NCBI GenBank assembly: GCA_017416465.1
Contig: JAFQCK010000164.1
Coordinates: forward strand, 1-35,706
Direction of reading: 5' to 3'
DNA: 35,706 bases
Source: Lachnospiraceae bacterium
GTDB taxonomy: Bacteria > Bacillota > Clostridia > Lachnospirales > Lachnospiraceae
Positions 1-8,221 of this stretch are shown in pieces (the first letter of the stretch is position 1; the number at the start of each line of letters is the position of its first letter). The notes under the pieces are model-generated. The model made no database searches, was not told where the DNA came from, and saw only the letters and a list, made by a program, of their open reading frames with translations. The position numbers were made by a program, and so were the translations under genes.

Positions 1-22
1 ACATTATAACATGTAACGGAGG

Positions 23-57
23 AAAGATGGTTGTCGTTAGCCATCTTTTTCTCTTTT
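23..57 (+). terminator. Rho-independent terminator of a gene left of the window
   Basis: AAAGATGG (23-30) pairs with CCATCTTT (41-48) and a T-rich tract follows to about 57. The T tract lies only on the plus-strand side, so it should end a plus-strand transcript whose gene lies before base 1. Confidence 0.7.
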
Positions 58-61
58 TATA

Positions 62-108
62 GAAAAATTTAGCGGAGGTTGTGACTTGCATAAGTCACAG
101 CCTCCGCT
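62..108 (-). terminator. Rho-independent terminator of the PBP gene
   Basis: A long hairpin: AGCGGAGG (71-78) pairs with CCTCCGCT (101-108), and TGTGACTT (80-87) with AAGTCACA (92-99), around a 4-nt loop. There is one mismatched pair (79/100). Read on the minus strand, the stem is followed by AAATTTTTCT, fitting a terminator about 50 bases past the PBP stop codon. Confidence 0.75.
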
Positions 109-158
109 GTTATGGACTGTTTATTAACCGACAGCCCCTTTTTTATACTAAACAAAAA

Positions 159-2594
159 TTACGGTGCAGGAGTAGTTGTAGGAGTAGTTGTAGGAGTACT
201 TGTACTCTCAGTTTCCTTAGCCTGACTTTCTGCAATATGTGTACTACATTTGTTTGTAGGAACAGAACCTTTTGCAAAATATTCAGAAATTATGTGTGGA
301 CATACACCATCAACTGCTAAATCTCCGGTTGTTTTACATATTCTTTCTTCAACAATTGAATCTGGCTTAGGAAATTTAGGGTCTTCAACATAACCTTTTT
401 CCTGATTGATTCTTGTAACAATCTTACTCCACATTGAATTATGATATGAAGTGTTTGCAAGTTTGGAATTTACATCATAACCACACCAAATTGTTGCAGT
501 TAAGTAAGGTGTGTAACCGGCAAACCAAATATCATTATCATTAGTAGTAGTACCTGTCTTACCGGCAACTGTCATACCATTAACAGCACATCTTGTACCT
601 GTTCCGCTCGGATGAGAAACAACATCAATCATAGCATTAGTAAGTAACCATGCAGTGGTTTCTTTTAAAACAACATGAGTAGAAGGATTTGATTCTAAAA
701 TAACTTTTCCGTCATGGTCTAATACTTTTGTATAATAAACAGGTTCAATATATTCACCACCATTAGCGATAGAAGCGTAAGCGGCACATAACTCGATATT
801 AGTAACACCATATGTTATACCACCAAGTGCAAGTGATTGGTTGATATCACTTACGATTGAACCATCGTTAAGTGTCTTTTTTGCAACTAAAGTTGTTATT
901 CCAAATTCCTGTACGTAATCAAAACCTAACTGAGGTGTTATTTCTGTTAAAAGTTTAGAAGTAACTACGTTCATGGAATCTCTGATACCTTCTCTGATAG
1001 TAGAAGGACCTCTATAACTGTTACCCCACCAGTTACTTACAGGACGTCCGTTAACATCATTAAATGGTGAGTCAATAATTATTGAGCCCAGTGTATATCC
1101 ACAGTTGTCCATAGCAGGAGCAAATGTTGATAAAACCTTAAAACAAGAACCAGGTTGTCTCTTAGTATCTGTTGCACGATTGAGTGTTCTGCTCTTTGTT
1201 TTTTCACCACGACCACCCACTATTGCAAGTACATGACCATTAGACTGATCCATAACAGTAAATGAAGTCTGTGGCTGAATAGTGTATTCTATATTTTCAT
1301 CTAATTCAGTGTCACCCTCTTTTAAGTATTCTGCTTTAAATTCCTGTATTAATTGATCACACTCTTCGGTTGTATCAAATATAAGTTTAAAATTCTTCTT
1401 TTCAAGTAATACACGATTATAATAGTCCAAATCAACTTCTGAGTAATTTTGAACTGTACCATCAGCCTGTTGAACCGACCAAGCCCAATTTACTGAATAA
1501 GTAATGGCAATTGGATAATTTTCAGGATTATTTACTTCTTCATTACAAATATTTTGAATAGTAGCATCCTGTGTTGTATAAATGCTAAGACCACCGCTAT
1601 ATAAAATATTATATGCTTGAGTCTGAGTATATCCTTTTTGTTCCTGTAAATCTTCAATAATTTGTTCAATCAATTCATCTACAAAATAAGAATAAGGAGA
1701 AGTAGTAGATTTTTCAATATTTACTGTCTGAATACGTGAGTAAACATCATCTGCAATTGCTTCCTCATATTCAGCTTTTGTAATATGTCCGTTTTTTAAC
1801 ATATTATTAAGAACTTTTTTTCTTCTCTTGGCATTGCTCTCAGGATTAGTAACAGGGTTAAATTCTGATGGGTTCTGAGTTATGGCAGCAATAACAGCAC
1901 TTTCAGAAATATTTAATTCAGAGGCATTTTTGTTAAAATACCTCTGTGCAGCAGACTGAACACCAAGACAATTTGAGCCGAGGTTTATAGTGTTTAAGTA
2001 GCTCTGTAAAATTTCATTCTTAGGAGTAGTCTTTTCTAATTCTAAAGCTAAATATTGTTCCTGAAATTTTCTTTTGAAAAGAGCACCAATTGAGTTTTCT
2101 CGTCCACCATCTTCAAAAACGTTATTTTTTAACAACTGTTGTGTTATTGTACTTGCACCTTCTCTAAATGAACCAGTAGTAATAGCTACCATACCGGCTC
2201 TTATAATACCTTTAATATCAATACCATTATGTTCCAAGAAACGTTCATCTTCTATGTCGATGAAAGCATATTGCAAACATTCAGGAATCTCTTCAATATC
2301 TATCTGAGTTCTATTAGAACCGGATTTTAGCAGTGTTGTTACGGCATTGCCATCACTATCATAAACCATAGTCGAATATCCTGTAGGCGTAACATTAAGA
2401 GTATTAATATCAGGTGCACTGTCAATAATTCCATTAATCATTCCCAGACCGGTGAAACCAACAACAACAATTAAAAGAATTATTAAATATAATGATAATT
2501 TAAAACAGTTTATAAAGAATTTTGTAATTCGTTTTGAATTCTTTGATAAAAGAGCTTTTCTCTTATCGCCTACTTTATTAAAACTAAAATTCAT
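159..2594 (-). CDS. Class A penicillin-binding protein (PBP1A-type, bifunctional)
   Basis: Peptidoglycan glycosyltransferase and DD-transpeptidase, anchored outside the membrane. Starting at 2594 gives 811 residues; I chose it because GGAGG (2603-2599) sits just upstream, whereas a start 16 codons earlier has no such site. A short basic N-terminus precedes one membrane anchor (about residues 31-52). The glycosyltransferase-51 domain shows EDERF (115-119) and the ASTITQQLLKN motif (about 147-157). The transpeptidase domain shows the S-C-F-K active-site tetrad (483-486), SMN (540-542) and KTG (679-681). The C-terminus ends in a low-complexity Thr/Pro tail encoded by a tandem DNA repeat. The gene is monocistronic between its own terminator and the divergent yigZ-like gene. 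The family is certain; which PBP1 paralogue it is remains open. Confidence 0.95.
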   Translation of the reverse strand: MNFSFNKVGDKRKALLSKNSKRITKFFINCFKLSLYLIILLIVVVGFTGLGMINGIIDSAPDINTLNVTPTGYSTMVYDSDGNAVTTLLKSGSNRTQIDIEEIPECLQYAFIDIEDERFLEHNGIDIKGIIRAGMVAITTGSFREGASTITQQLLKNNVFEDGGRENSIGALFKRKFQEQYLALELEKTTPKNEILQSYLNTINLGSNCLGVQSAAQRYFNKNASELNISESAVIAAITQNPSEFNPVTNPESNAKRRKKVLNNMLKNGHITKAEYEEAIADDVYSRIQTVNIEKSTTSPYSYFVDELIEQIIEDLQEQKGYTQTQAYNILYSGGLSIYTTQDATIQNICNEEVNNPENYPIAITYSVNWAWSVQQADGTVQNYSEVDLDYYNRVLLEKKNFKLIFDTTEECDQLIQEFKAEYLKEGDTELDENIEYTIQPQTSFTVMDQSNGHVLAIVGGRGEKTKSRTLNRATDTKRQPGSCFKVLSTFAPAMDNCGYTLGSIIIDSPFNDVNGRPVSNWWGNSYRGPSTIREGIRDSMNVVTSKLLTEITPQLGFDYVQEFGITTLVAKKTLNDGSIVSDINQSLALGGITYGVTNIELCAAYASIANGGEYIEPVYYTKVLDHDGKVILESNPSTHVVLKETTAWLLTNAMIDVVSHPSGTGTRCAVNGMTVAGKTGTTTNDNDIWFAGYTPYLTATIWCGYDVNSKLANTSYHNSMWSKIVTRINQEKGYVEDPKFPKPDSIVEERICKTTGDLAVDGVCPHIISEYFAKGSVPTNKCSTHIAESQAKETESTSTPTTTPTTTPAP
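169..204 (-). repeat. Tandem 12-bp repeat encoding the Thr/Pro tail of the PBP
   Basis: GGAGTAGTTGTA occurs twice in tandem (169-180, 181-192), followed by a third copy with one change (193-204, GGAGTACTTGTA). On the minus strand the unit encodes a Pro-Thr-Thr-Thr type motif at the C-terminal end of the protein. The number of copies could vary by slippage without breaking the frame. Confidence 0.85.
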
Positions 2595-2654
2595 AAATCC
2601 TCCATTTAATACTAAGTATATATTTTTATAAATAAAATCCAATTAAACTAGTTA

Positions 2655-2690
2655 ATTATACCAAATATATATAATTAAATAAAGTTAAAT
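2655..2690 (-). promoter_or_regulatory. Possible promoter of the PBP gene
   Basis: A TATAAT hexamer on the minus strand (2660-2655) lies about 60 bases upstream of the PBP start. The matching -35 region is poor (a TTTATT-like sequence about 17 bases further upstream), so the call is tentative. Confidence 0.35.
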
Positions 2691-2761
2691 CTTTATTAAG
2701 TAATGATTATAAGCTAATAGTAATAGTTTTGGCTTAAAGAATGGTGTTTAAACATATGGAG

Positions 2762-2790
2762 TTGAAAAAAAATACATTTAAATGTATATT
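2762..2790 (+). promoter_or_regulatory. Promoter of the yigZ-like gene with palindrome in its spacer
   Basis: TTGAAA (2762-2767), a 17-base spacer, then TATATT (2785-2790). The perfect 16-bp palindrome ATACATTTAAATGTAT (2772-2787) fills most of the spacer and reaches the -10. Its placement would suit a repressor site, but no regulator is identified. Confidence 0.5.
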
Positions 2791-2844
2791 TAATAAGAAG
2801 ATTATTTATATGATTAAATTTTATATTTCTGAGGTGAAAAACTA

Positions 2845-3480
2845 ATGTCAAATAAGATTATTATAGAAGGTGGCAGTGGAGAAATTGTTGAAAAAAAATC
2901 AAGGTTCATTGCAACGGTTAAAGCTGTGGAGACTGAGGAAGAAGCCATAGCATTTATTAATGAAATGAAGAAAAAATATTGGGATGCAAGACATAATTGT
3001 ATGGCATATATTGTGAATGATATCAAAAGGTTTAGTGATGATGGCGAACCGCAAGGGACGGCAGGGAAGCCTATTTTAGATGTTCTGGAAGGTAAAAACA
3101 TATCTAACGGAGTAATCGTTGTTACCAGATATTTTGGTGGAATTTTACTTGGTACAGGTGGTCTTGTAAGGGCATATCAAAAATCAGCGATAGAAGGACT
3201 TGAAAATTCAGTGATTGCTGAAAAATGTAATGGATATATATCAGTCATACTTACTGATTATAATGGACTTGGTAAAATTCAGTATATTGCTTCAAATGAA
3301 GGAATAAATCTTATAGATATTATGTATACAGATAATGTTACTATTAAATTTGTCTCATTAAAAGATGAATATAATTCTTTTGTTAATAAGGTTATAGAAG
3401 CAACAGCAGGTAAAGCTCAGATATCTGATAGAAATGAGATTGATTTTTATAAAACAGAAAACGGAATACATATTATTTAG
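2845..3480 (+). CDS. YigZ/IMPACT family (UPF0029) protein
   Basis: The 211-residue protein matches the usual length of the YigZ/IMPACT family. The N-terminal UPF0029 domain holds the family hallmarks: KKSRFIA near residue 17, WDARHNC, SDDGEPQGTAGKP, and VVTRYFGGILLGTGGL followed by RAYQ. The remaining part resembles the DUF1949 domain usual in bacterial members. Family members are soluble cytoplasmic proteins linked to translation, but the bacterial biochemical role is not settled. GAGGTG (2831-2836) is well placed for the ATG at 2845. The gene stands alone, convergent with typA and sharing its terminator. Confidence 0.9.
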   Translation: MSNKIIIEGGSGEIVEKKSRFIATVKAVETEEEAIAFINEMKKKYWDARHNCMAYIVNDIKRFSDDGEPQGTAGKPILDVLEGKNISNGVIVVTRYFGGILLGTGGLVRAYQKSAIEGLENSVIAEKCNGYISVILTDYNGLGKIQYIASNEGINLIDIMYTDNVTIKFVSLKDEYNSFVNKVIEATAGKAQISDRNEIDFYKTENGIHII

Positions 3481-3500
3481 TTGAAAAATATTCATTTAAG

Positions 3501-3553
3501 AAAAAAGACTTATAAGTAACTTAATCATAATAAAGTTATCTATAAGTCTTTTT
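3501..3553. terminator. Bidirectional terminator between yigZ-like gene and typA
   Basis: GACTTATA (3507-3514) pairs with TATAAGTC (3541-3548), and TAACTT (3517-3522) with AAGTTA (3533-3538), with a two-base internal mismatch. An A-run precedes the hairpin and a T-run follows it, so it can end both convergent transcripts. Confidence 0.85.
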
Positions 3554-3561
3554 CTAATGGA

Positions 3562-5400
3562 TTATGCCTGATTCTTTTTGAATGCAGCACGTTTTCTTAA
3601 TGTAGGATCTAATATTTTCTTTCTTATTCTTAAACTTGTAGGTGTAACTTCAAGTAATTCATCAGTATCTATAAATTCAAGACATTGTTCAAGACTTAAA
3701 ATTCTTTTTGGAGAAAGCTTTAATGCATCATCTGAACCAGAGGCACGAGTGTTGGTAAGCTGTTTCTTTTTGCAGACATTTACTTCAATATCATCAGTTT
3801 TACCATTTTGACCAACTACCATACCTGAGTATACTTTTTCACCGGGTTCAATGAAGAGTGTACCACGTTCCTGTGCATTAAATAGACCGTATGTTATAGC
3901 TTCACCGGCTTCAAATGCAATAAGTGAACCCTGTTTTCTGTACTGAATATCTCCTTTATATGGACCATATCCGTTAAAGATAGTATTTAAAATACCATTT
4001 CCTTTAGTATCAGTCATAAATTCTCCACGATAACCTATTAAACCACGAGAAGGAATTGAAAATTCGAGTCTTGTGTAACCACCATTAGCAGTAGACATAG
4101 ATATTAATTCACCTTTACGCTCACTTAATTTCTGAATAATTGCACCTGAAAATTCTTCAGGAACGTCAATATAAGCAAGCTCCATTGGTTCTAATTTTTT
4201 ACCGTTTTCATCAGTTTTATATAAAACCTCAGCTTTACTTACAGCGAATTCGTAGCCTTCACGTCTCATGTTTTCAATTAATACTGATAAATGAAGCTCT
4301 CCTCGTCCTGAAACCTTATAGCTTTCAGTAGTTTCTGTTTCTTCTACACGAAGACTGACATCTGTATTTAATTCTCTGAATAATCTGTCACGTAAATGTC
4401 TTGATGTAACAAATTTTCCTTCTAGACCTGCAAGAGGACTGTCGTTGACATTAAACTGCATTGATATAGTTGGTTCAGAAATCTTCTGGAAAGGAATTGC
4501 AACAGGATTATCAGGAGAACATATTGTATCACCGATATGAATATCAGATATTCCGGAAATTGCAACAATTGAGCCAATTGCAGCTTCAGTAACTTCGACT
4601 TTATTAAGTCCTTCAAATTCATAAAGCTTACTGATTTTAACTTTTTTCTTAAAATCAGGGTCATGGTGGTTAACCAAAACAACTTCCTGATTAACTTTAA
4701 GTTTTCCGTTGTCAACTTTACCAACACCGATTCGTCCAACATATTCATTATAATCTATTGTGCTTATAAGAACCTGAGTATCAGCATCAGGGTCCCCATC
4801 AGGAGCAGGAATGTAATTGATGATAGTTTCAAATAAAGGAACCATATTTTCCGGAGAATCATCTAATTCGAGAATAGCATGTCCTGATTTTGCAGATGCA
4901 TATACAAAAGGACAATCCAATTGTTCATCAGAAGCATCAAGTTCGATAAACAGTTCCAAAACTTCATCAATAACTTCATTTGGTCGTGCTTCCGGTCTGT
5001 CAATTTTGTTAATACAAACAATTACAGGCAAATCAAGCTCTAAAGCTTTTTTAAGAACAAATTTTGTCTGAGGCATAGCACCTTCAAATGCGTCAACTAC
5101 AAGAATAACACCGTCAACCATTTTAAGAACACGTTCAACTTCTCCACCAAAATCAGCATGTCCCGGTGTATCAATAATATTAATCTTTACATCATTATAT
5201 GTTACGGCAGTATTTTTTGAAAGAATTGTAATACCACGTTCTCTTTCAATATCATTTGAATCCATAACTCTTTCTGCAACTTCCTGATTTTCTCTGAAAG
5301 TTCCACTTTGTTTTAATAATTGGTCAACCAATGTTGTTTTACCATGGTCAACGTGAGCGATAATCGCAATATTTCTTATATCTTCGCGTTTAATCTTCAT
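3562..5400 (-). CDS. typA: Ribosome-associated GTPase TypA/BipA
   Basis: Translation-factor-family GTPase that binds the ribosome and supports subunit assembly and growth under stress. At 612 residues it has the normal full length. Motifs seen: G1 AHVDHGKT (15-22), the switch I region with ERERGITI (52-59), DTPGH (77-81) and NKID (131-134). EF-G-like domains and the BipA-specific C-terminal region follow. AGAGGT lies just upstream of the ATG at 5400. The gene stands alone on the minus strand. The 246-base gap to the next gene holds a repeated TTGTCG word near 5510-5525 but no promoter I could place with confidence. Confidence 0.97.
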   Translation of the reverse strand: MKIKREDIRNIAIIAHVDHGKTTLVDQLLKQSGTFRENQEVAERVMDSNDIERERGITILSKNTAVTYNDVKINIIDTPGHADFGGEVERVLKMVDGVILVVDAFEGAMPQTKFVLKKALELDLPVIVCINKIDRPEARPNEVIDEVLELFIELDASDEQLDCPFVYASAKSGHAILELDDSPENMVPLFETIINYIPAPDGDPDADTQVLISTIDYNEYVGRIGVGKVDNGKLKVNQEVVLVNHHDPDFKKKVKISKLYEFEGLNKVEVTEAAIGSIVAISGISDIHIGDTICSPDNPVAIPFQKISEPTISMQFNVNDSPLAGLEGKFVTSRHLRDRLFRELNTDVSLRVEETETTESYKVSGRGELHLSVLIENMRREGYEFAVSKAEVLYKTDENGKKLEPMELAYIDVPEEFSGAIIQKLSERKGELISMSTANGGYTRLEFSIPSRGLIGYRGEFMTDTKGNGILNTIFNGYGPYKGDIQYRKQGSLIAFEAGEAITYGLFNAQERGTLFIEPGEKVYSGMVVGQNGKTDDIEVNVCKKKQLTNTRASGSDDALKLSPKRILSLEQCLEFIDTDELLEVTPTSLRIRKKILDPTLRKRAAFKKNQA

Positions 5401-5646
5401 AAATACCTCTTTTCTAAATACGACTCACATGTATTTTTGTAACACACGCTAACAAGTTTAGCACAATAATTTAAATTTTCAAGGAAATAATGAAAAAAAT
5501 AGATTTATTTGTCGTAAGTTGTCGAACGAAAGTTTAATAAAACTGTGTGAATATATAGAATTTAGTAATATTTTATGTTAAAAAAATATTAAACTTATGT
5601 TATTTATTAAGTTTAGACATTAAATGGAGTAAAATAAACAGGAAGG

Positions 5647-6096
5647 ATGAATATTTTGGAAAAAACATTTAGTAAGGAAATTATAAGAGGTACGGAGTTA
5701 AATGTATTAATAATAGGGAAAAGAGAAGGAATGGAAGAAGTATTAAAAGAATTTGATATTTTTTATGATATCATTTTGACAAAAGATGAGTTGATTGAAA
5801 AATATAAAAAAAATCATTATGAAATTATATTTATTGGAAATGATTATCTTGAGAAAAATATTGAAAAAAATGATTTATCAGAATTGATTGATATTATCAG
5901 AAAAAACGATAAGAACAATAATACATTAATTGTGGGATTAATGAATAATGAAGATAAGCATTTTAGAAATATATTAAATTCTAATAATGTTGAATTGGTT
6001 TTATTTAAACCTGTACAAGCAGGTCAGATGATTGTTATTCTGAGAAATGATTTTAATTGGAAAATTATTAGAAACTTTACAGAAAAACTAAATTAA
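5647..6096 (+). CDS. Small receiver-like (pseudo-receiver) protein, unknown function
   Basis: I do not recognise this 149-residue protein by name. Its pattern fits a stand-alone CheY-like fold: a first strand LNVLIIG, a central strand YEIIFIG, a strand NTLIVGLM, and a final strand VELVLFKP in which Lys-Pro matches the conserved receiver Lys-Pro. The acidic pair after strand 1 is missing, and the expected phospho-acceptor Asp at the end of strand 3 appears to be Gly, so phosphorylation is unlikely. The start is ambiguous. AGGAAGG abuts the ATG at 5647, while an in-frame TTG at 5656 has better spacing. The gene sits 40 bases upstream of icd, which has its own promoter overlapping this gene's end. 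Confidence 0.7.
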   Translation: MNILEKTFSKEIIRGTELNVLIIGKREGMEEVLKEFDIFYDIILTKDELIEKYKKNHYEIIFIGNDYLEKNIEKNDLSELIDIIRKNDKNNNTLIVGLMNNEDKHFRNILNSNNVELVLFKPVQAGQMIVILRNDFNWKIIRNFTEKLN

Positions 6097-6104
6097 AGTA
6101 TAAT
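6076..6104 (+). promoter_or_regulatory. Promoter of icd
   Basis: TTTACA (6076-6081), 17-base spacer, TATAAT (6099-6104). It overlaps the end of the upstream small gene and lies about 30 bases before the icd ATG, so icd can be transcribed independently. Confidence 0.6.
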
Positions 6105-6136
6105 AGACAAGATTAAAATTATACGGAGGCATTAAA

Positions 6137-7345
6137 ATGGAAAAGATAAAGATGACAACTCCATTAGTTGAAATGGATGGAGATGAAATGACAAGAATTT
6201 TATGGAAGATGATTAAGGATGAACTTATTTGTCCGTACGTAGAATTAAATACTGAATATTATGATTTAGGACTTGAGAACAGAAATGCTACTGATGATAA
6301 AGTTACTTTTGAATCAGCTGAAGCTACAAAGAAATATGGTGTAGCAGTTAAGTGTGCTACAATTACTCCAAACGCAGCAAGAATGACAGAGTACAATCTT
6401 AAAGAGATGTGGAAGAGTCCAAACGGAACAATCAGAGCAATTCTTGATGGCACTGTTTTTAGAGCACCTATTATTGTCAAGGGAATTGAGCCTTGTGTTC
6501 GTAACTGGAAAAAGCCTATAACACTTGCAAGACATGCATATGGTGATGTATATAAAGCTACTGAGATGAAAGTTTCAGGTAAAGGTAAAGCTGAAATTGT
6601 TTTTACAGATGAAAATGGTAATGAAACAAGAGAGCTTATCCATGAATTTAAGGGACCTGGTGTGCTTCAGGGACAGCATAACCTTGAAGGCTCAATTGAA
6701 AGCTTTGCAAAGAGCTGTTTTGAATATGCACTTTCAACAAAGCAGGACCTTTGGTTTGCAACAAAGGATACAATTTCTAAAAAATATGACCATACATTTA
6801 AAGATATCTTTAATGAAATATTTGAAAACGAATATAAAGATAAATTCGAGGCAGCAGGTATTACATATTTCTATACATTAATAGATGATGCAGTAGCTCG
6901 AGTAATGAAGTCAGAAGGTGGATATATCTGGGCATGTAAGAACTATGATGGTGATGTTATGAGTGATATGGTTTCATCAGCTTTTGGTTCTCTTGCAATG
7001 ATGACATCTGTTTTAGTATCACCACAGGGATACTATGAATATGAAGCTGCTCATGGTACAGTTCAGAGACATTATTACAAACATCTTAAAGGTGAAGAAA
7101 CATCTACAAACTCGGTTGCAACAATATTTGCGTGGTCAGGAGCTTTAAGAAAACGTGGTGAATTAGATTCAAATGAAGCACTTGTTAAATATGCAGATAA
7201 TCTTGAAAAAGCTACAATTGCAACAATTGAATCAGGTAAGATGACAAAAGACCTTGCGCTTATTACTTCAATTGACAATCCAACAGTATTAAATAGTGAA
7301 GGATTTATTAAAGCAATAAGAGAAGAATTGGATAAACTCAATTAA
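6137..7345 (+). CDS. icd: NADP-dependent isocitrate dehydrogenase, eukaryotic-type (subfamily II)
   Basis: Oxidative decarboxylation of isocitrate to 2-oxoglutarate with NADPH formation, in the cytoplasm. The 402-residue sequence resembles the homodimeric eukaryotic IDH1/IDH2 type rather than the E. coli type. The substrate-binding residues fall at the same numbers as in human IDH1: Thr77 in ATITP, Ser94/Asn96/Arg100 in KSPNGTIR, Arg109, and Arg132 in ARHAYGD. CGGAGG lies just upstream of the ATG. The DUF1653 gene follows after 34 bases, probably on the same transcript. The candidate Re-citrate synthase operon begins about 0.9 kb downstream, which suggests a shared role in making 2-oxoglutarate for glutamate. 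Aconitase is not in the window. Confidence 0.97.
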   Translation: MEKIKMTTPLVEMDGDEMTRILWKMIKDELICPYVELNTEYYDLGLENRNATDDKVTFESAEATKKYGVAVKCATITPNAARMTEYNLKEMWKSPNGTIRAILDGTVFRAPIIVKGIEPCVRNWKKPITLARHAYGDVYKATEMKVSGKGKAEIVFTDENGNETRELIHEFKGPGVLQGQHNLEGSIESFAKSCFEYALSTKQDLWFATKDTISKKYDHTFKDIFNEIFENEYKDKFEAAGITYFYTLIDDAVARVMKSEGGYIWACKNYDGDVMSDMVSSAFGSLAMMTSVLVSPQGYYEYEAAHGTVQRHYYKHLKGEETSTNSVATIFAWSGALRKRGELDSNEALVKYADNLEKATIATIESGKMTKDLALITSIDNPTVLNSEGFIKAIREELDKLN

Positions 7346-7379
7346 TAGCCTGAATTTTTAAGATGAGGTAAAGATATAT

Positions 7380-7946
7380 ATGGAAAGAGAAGTTATTCCC
7401 GGACAAATTTATAAGCATTTTAAAAATAAACTATATCAGATTGTTACGGTTGCAAGACATTCTGAAACTAAGGAAATGCTTGTTATTTATCAACAATTGT
7501 ATGGAGATTTTGAAGTATATGCAAGACCACTTGAAATGTTTATGTCAGAGGTTGACCATGAAAAATATCCGGATGTTACTCAAAAATATAGATTTGAACT
7601 TTTAAAGAAAAATTCTGTAAGTAAGTTTATGGTTGATGAGAGTAAATTTGAACAGAAAGAAAAGGATGTTTTACAGGAAGAAGCTTCTATAAGTGATAAT
7701 AATACATTTGAAAGTGATTATGAAAAAGTTAATCCATACTTGTTGAGATTTTTAGATGCAGAAACTTTTGAAGAAAAGAGAAATATTCTTATTCAAGCCA
7801 AAAACGAAATTGATGACAGGTTAATTGATGATATAGCAGTTTCAATAGATGTAACCATTGATGAAGGTGAATTATCTGATAGATTCAATAGTTTGTTGCA
7901 GTGTGTAGATACATTTTCAAAGTATGAAGTTAATAGATTAAGATGA
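7380..7946 (+). CDS. DUF1653 domain protein
   Basis: The 188-residue protein opens with a DUF1653-type domain (about residues 5-72). It contains PGQIYKHFKNKLYQIV, MLVIYQQLYGD and YARPLEMF, a small beta-rich fold of unknown function. The remaining 110 residues are acidic and helical and resemble nothing I know. GAGGT (7365-7369) lies 10 bases before the ATG. The gene follows icd closely and is closed by a strong terminator, so it is probably the last cistron of the icd unit. The link to isocitrate metabolism is positional only. Confidence 0.8.
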   Translation: MEREVIPGQIYKHFKNKLYQIVTVARHSETKEMLVIYQQLYGDFEVYARPLEMFMSEVDHEKYPDVTQKYRFELLKKNSVSKFMVDESKFEQKEKDVLQEEASISDNNTFESDYEKVNPYLLRFLDAETFEEKRNILIQAKNEIDDRLIDDIAVSIDVTIDEGELSDRFNSLLQCVDTFSKYEVNRLR

Positions 7947-7966
7947 ATAATTTAATATAAATTAAT

Positions 7967-8004
7967 AAAAACGGTTGATTAATTATATAGTCAACCGTTT
8001 TTAT
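7967..8004 (+). terminator. Rho-independent terminator after the icd/DUF1653 unit
   Basis: AAAAACGGTTGA (7967-7978) pairs perfectly with TCAACCGTTTTT (7991-8002) around a 12-base loop, ending in a T run. Confidence 0.85.
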
Positions 8005-8074
8005 GTTACTATAAATAATCTTTTTATTTTGAATTGTCGGACAAATCTGTTAAAAATAAGAAAAAGACAGAAAA

Positions 8075-8104
8075 TGTGTATAACTATGTGGATAATGTGG
8101 AAAA
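8075..8104 (-). promoter_or_regulatory. Cluster of three DnaA-box-like 9-mers
   Basis: Three 9-mers in the same orientation fit the DnaA box consensus TTWTNCACA when read on the minus strand: TTATACACA (8083-8075), TTATCCACA (8095-8087, the classic strongest box) and TTTTCCACA (8104-8096). They are spaced 12 and 9 bases apart and lie just upstream of the promoter at 8132. Nothing nearby suggests the replication origin, so a DnaA-regulated promoter or titration site is the likelier meaning. Confidence 0.5.
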
Positions 8105-8131
8105 GATTTGTATTGTAGAGTTTGTATATTA

Positions 8132-8160
8132 TTGACAATTTTTGTATTATTGTATACAAT
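8132..8160 (+). promoter_or_regulatory. Strong sigma-A promoter of the Re-citrate synthase/gntR operon
   Basis: Consensus TTGACA (8132-8137), exact 17-base spacer, TACAAT (8155-8160). This is the best promoter in the window. It is overlapped by the dyad at 8142-8167, so strong but repressible transcription is expected. Confidence 0.8.
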
Positions 8161-8167
8161 TATACAA
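8142..8167. promoter_or_regulatory. 26-bp dyad operator, probably for the downstream GntR regulator
   Basis: An inverted repeat centred between 8154 and 8155 with 12 of 13 positions paired. The core ATTGTATACAAT (8149-8160) is perfect, and outer arms TTGTAT (8142-8147) and ATACAA (8162-8167) lie beyond a single T/T mismatch. It spans the promoter spacer, the -10 and the likely transcription start. GntR-family regulators commonly bind TTGTATACAA-type sites, and a GntR/FCD regulator is the second gene of this operon. Confidence 0.65.
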
Positions 8168-8181
8168 TGACATAAATTTCG

Positions 8182-8212
8182 AAAGGAGAGATACTGAAAA
8201 GTTGTTCAGTAT
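8182..8212 (+). promoter_or_regulatory. Shine-Dalgarno separated from its ATG by a hairpin
   Basis: AAAGGAG (8182-8188) is 33 bases from the ATG at 8222, too far for normal initiation. Between them ATACTGAA (8191-8198) pairs perfectly with TTCAGTAT (8205-8212) around a 6-base loop. Folding this hairpin would leave about 11 bases between Shine-Dalgarno and ATG. No in-frame ATG, GTG or TTG lies between them. Confidence 0.55.
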
Positions 8213-8221
8213 ATAAGCATA

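Noticed and set aside
8075-8104. Replication origin
   Set aside because: Only three boxes, no dnaA, dnaN, gyrB or rnpA/rpmH nearby, and no AT-rich unwinding element distinct from background.
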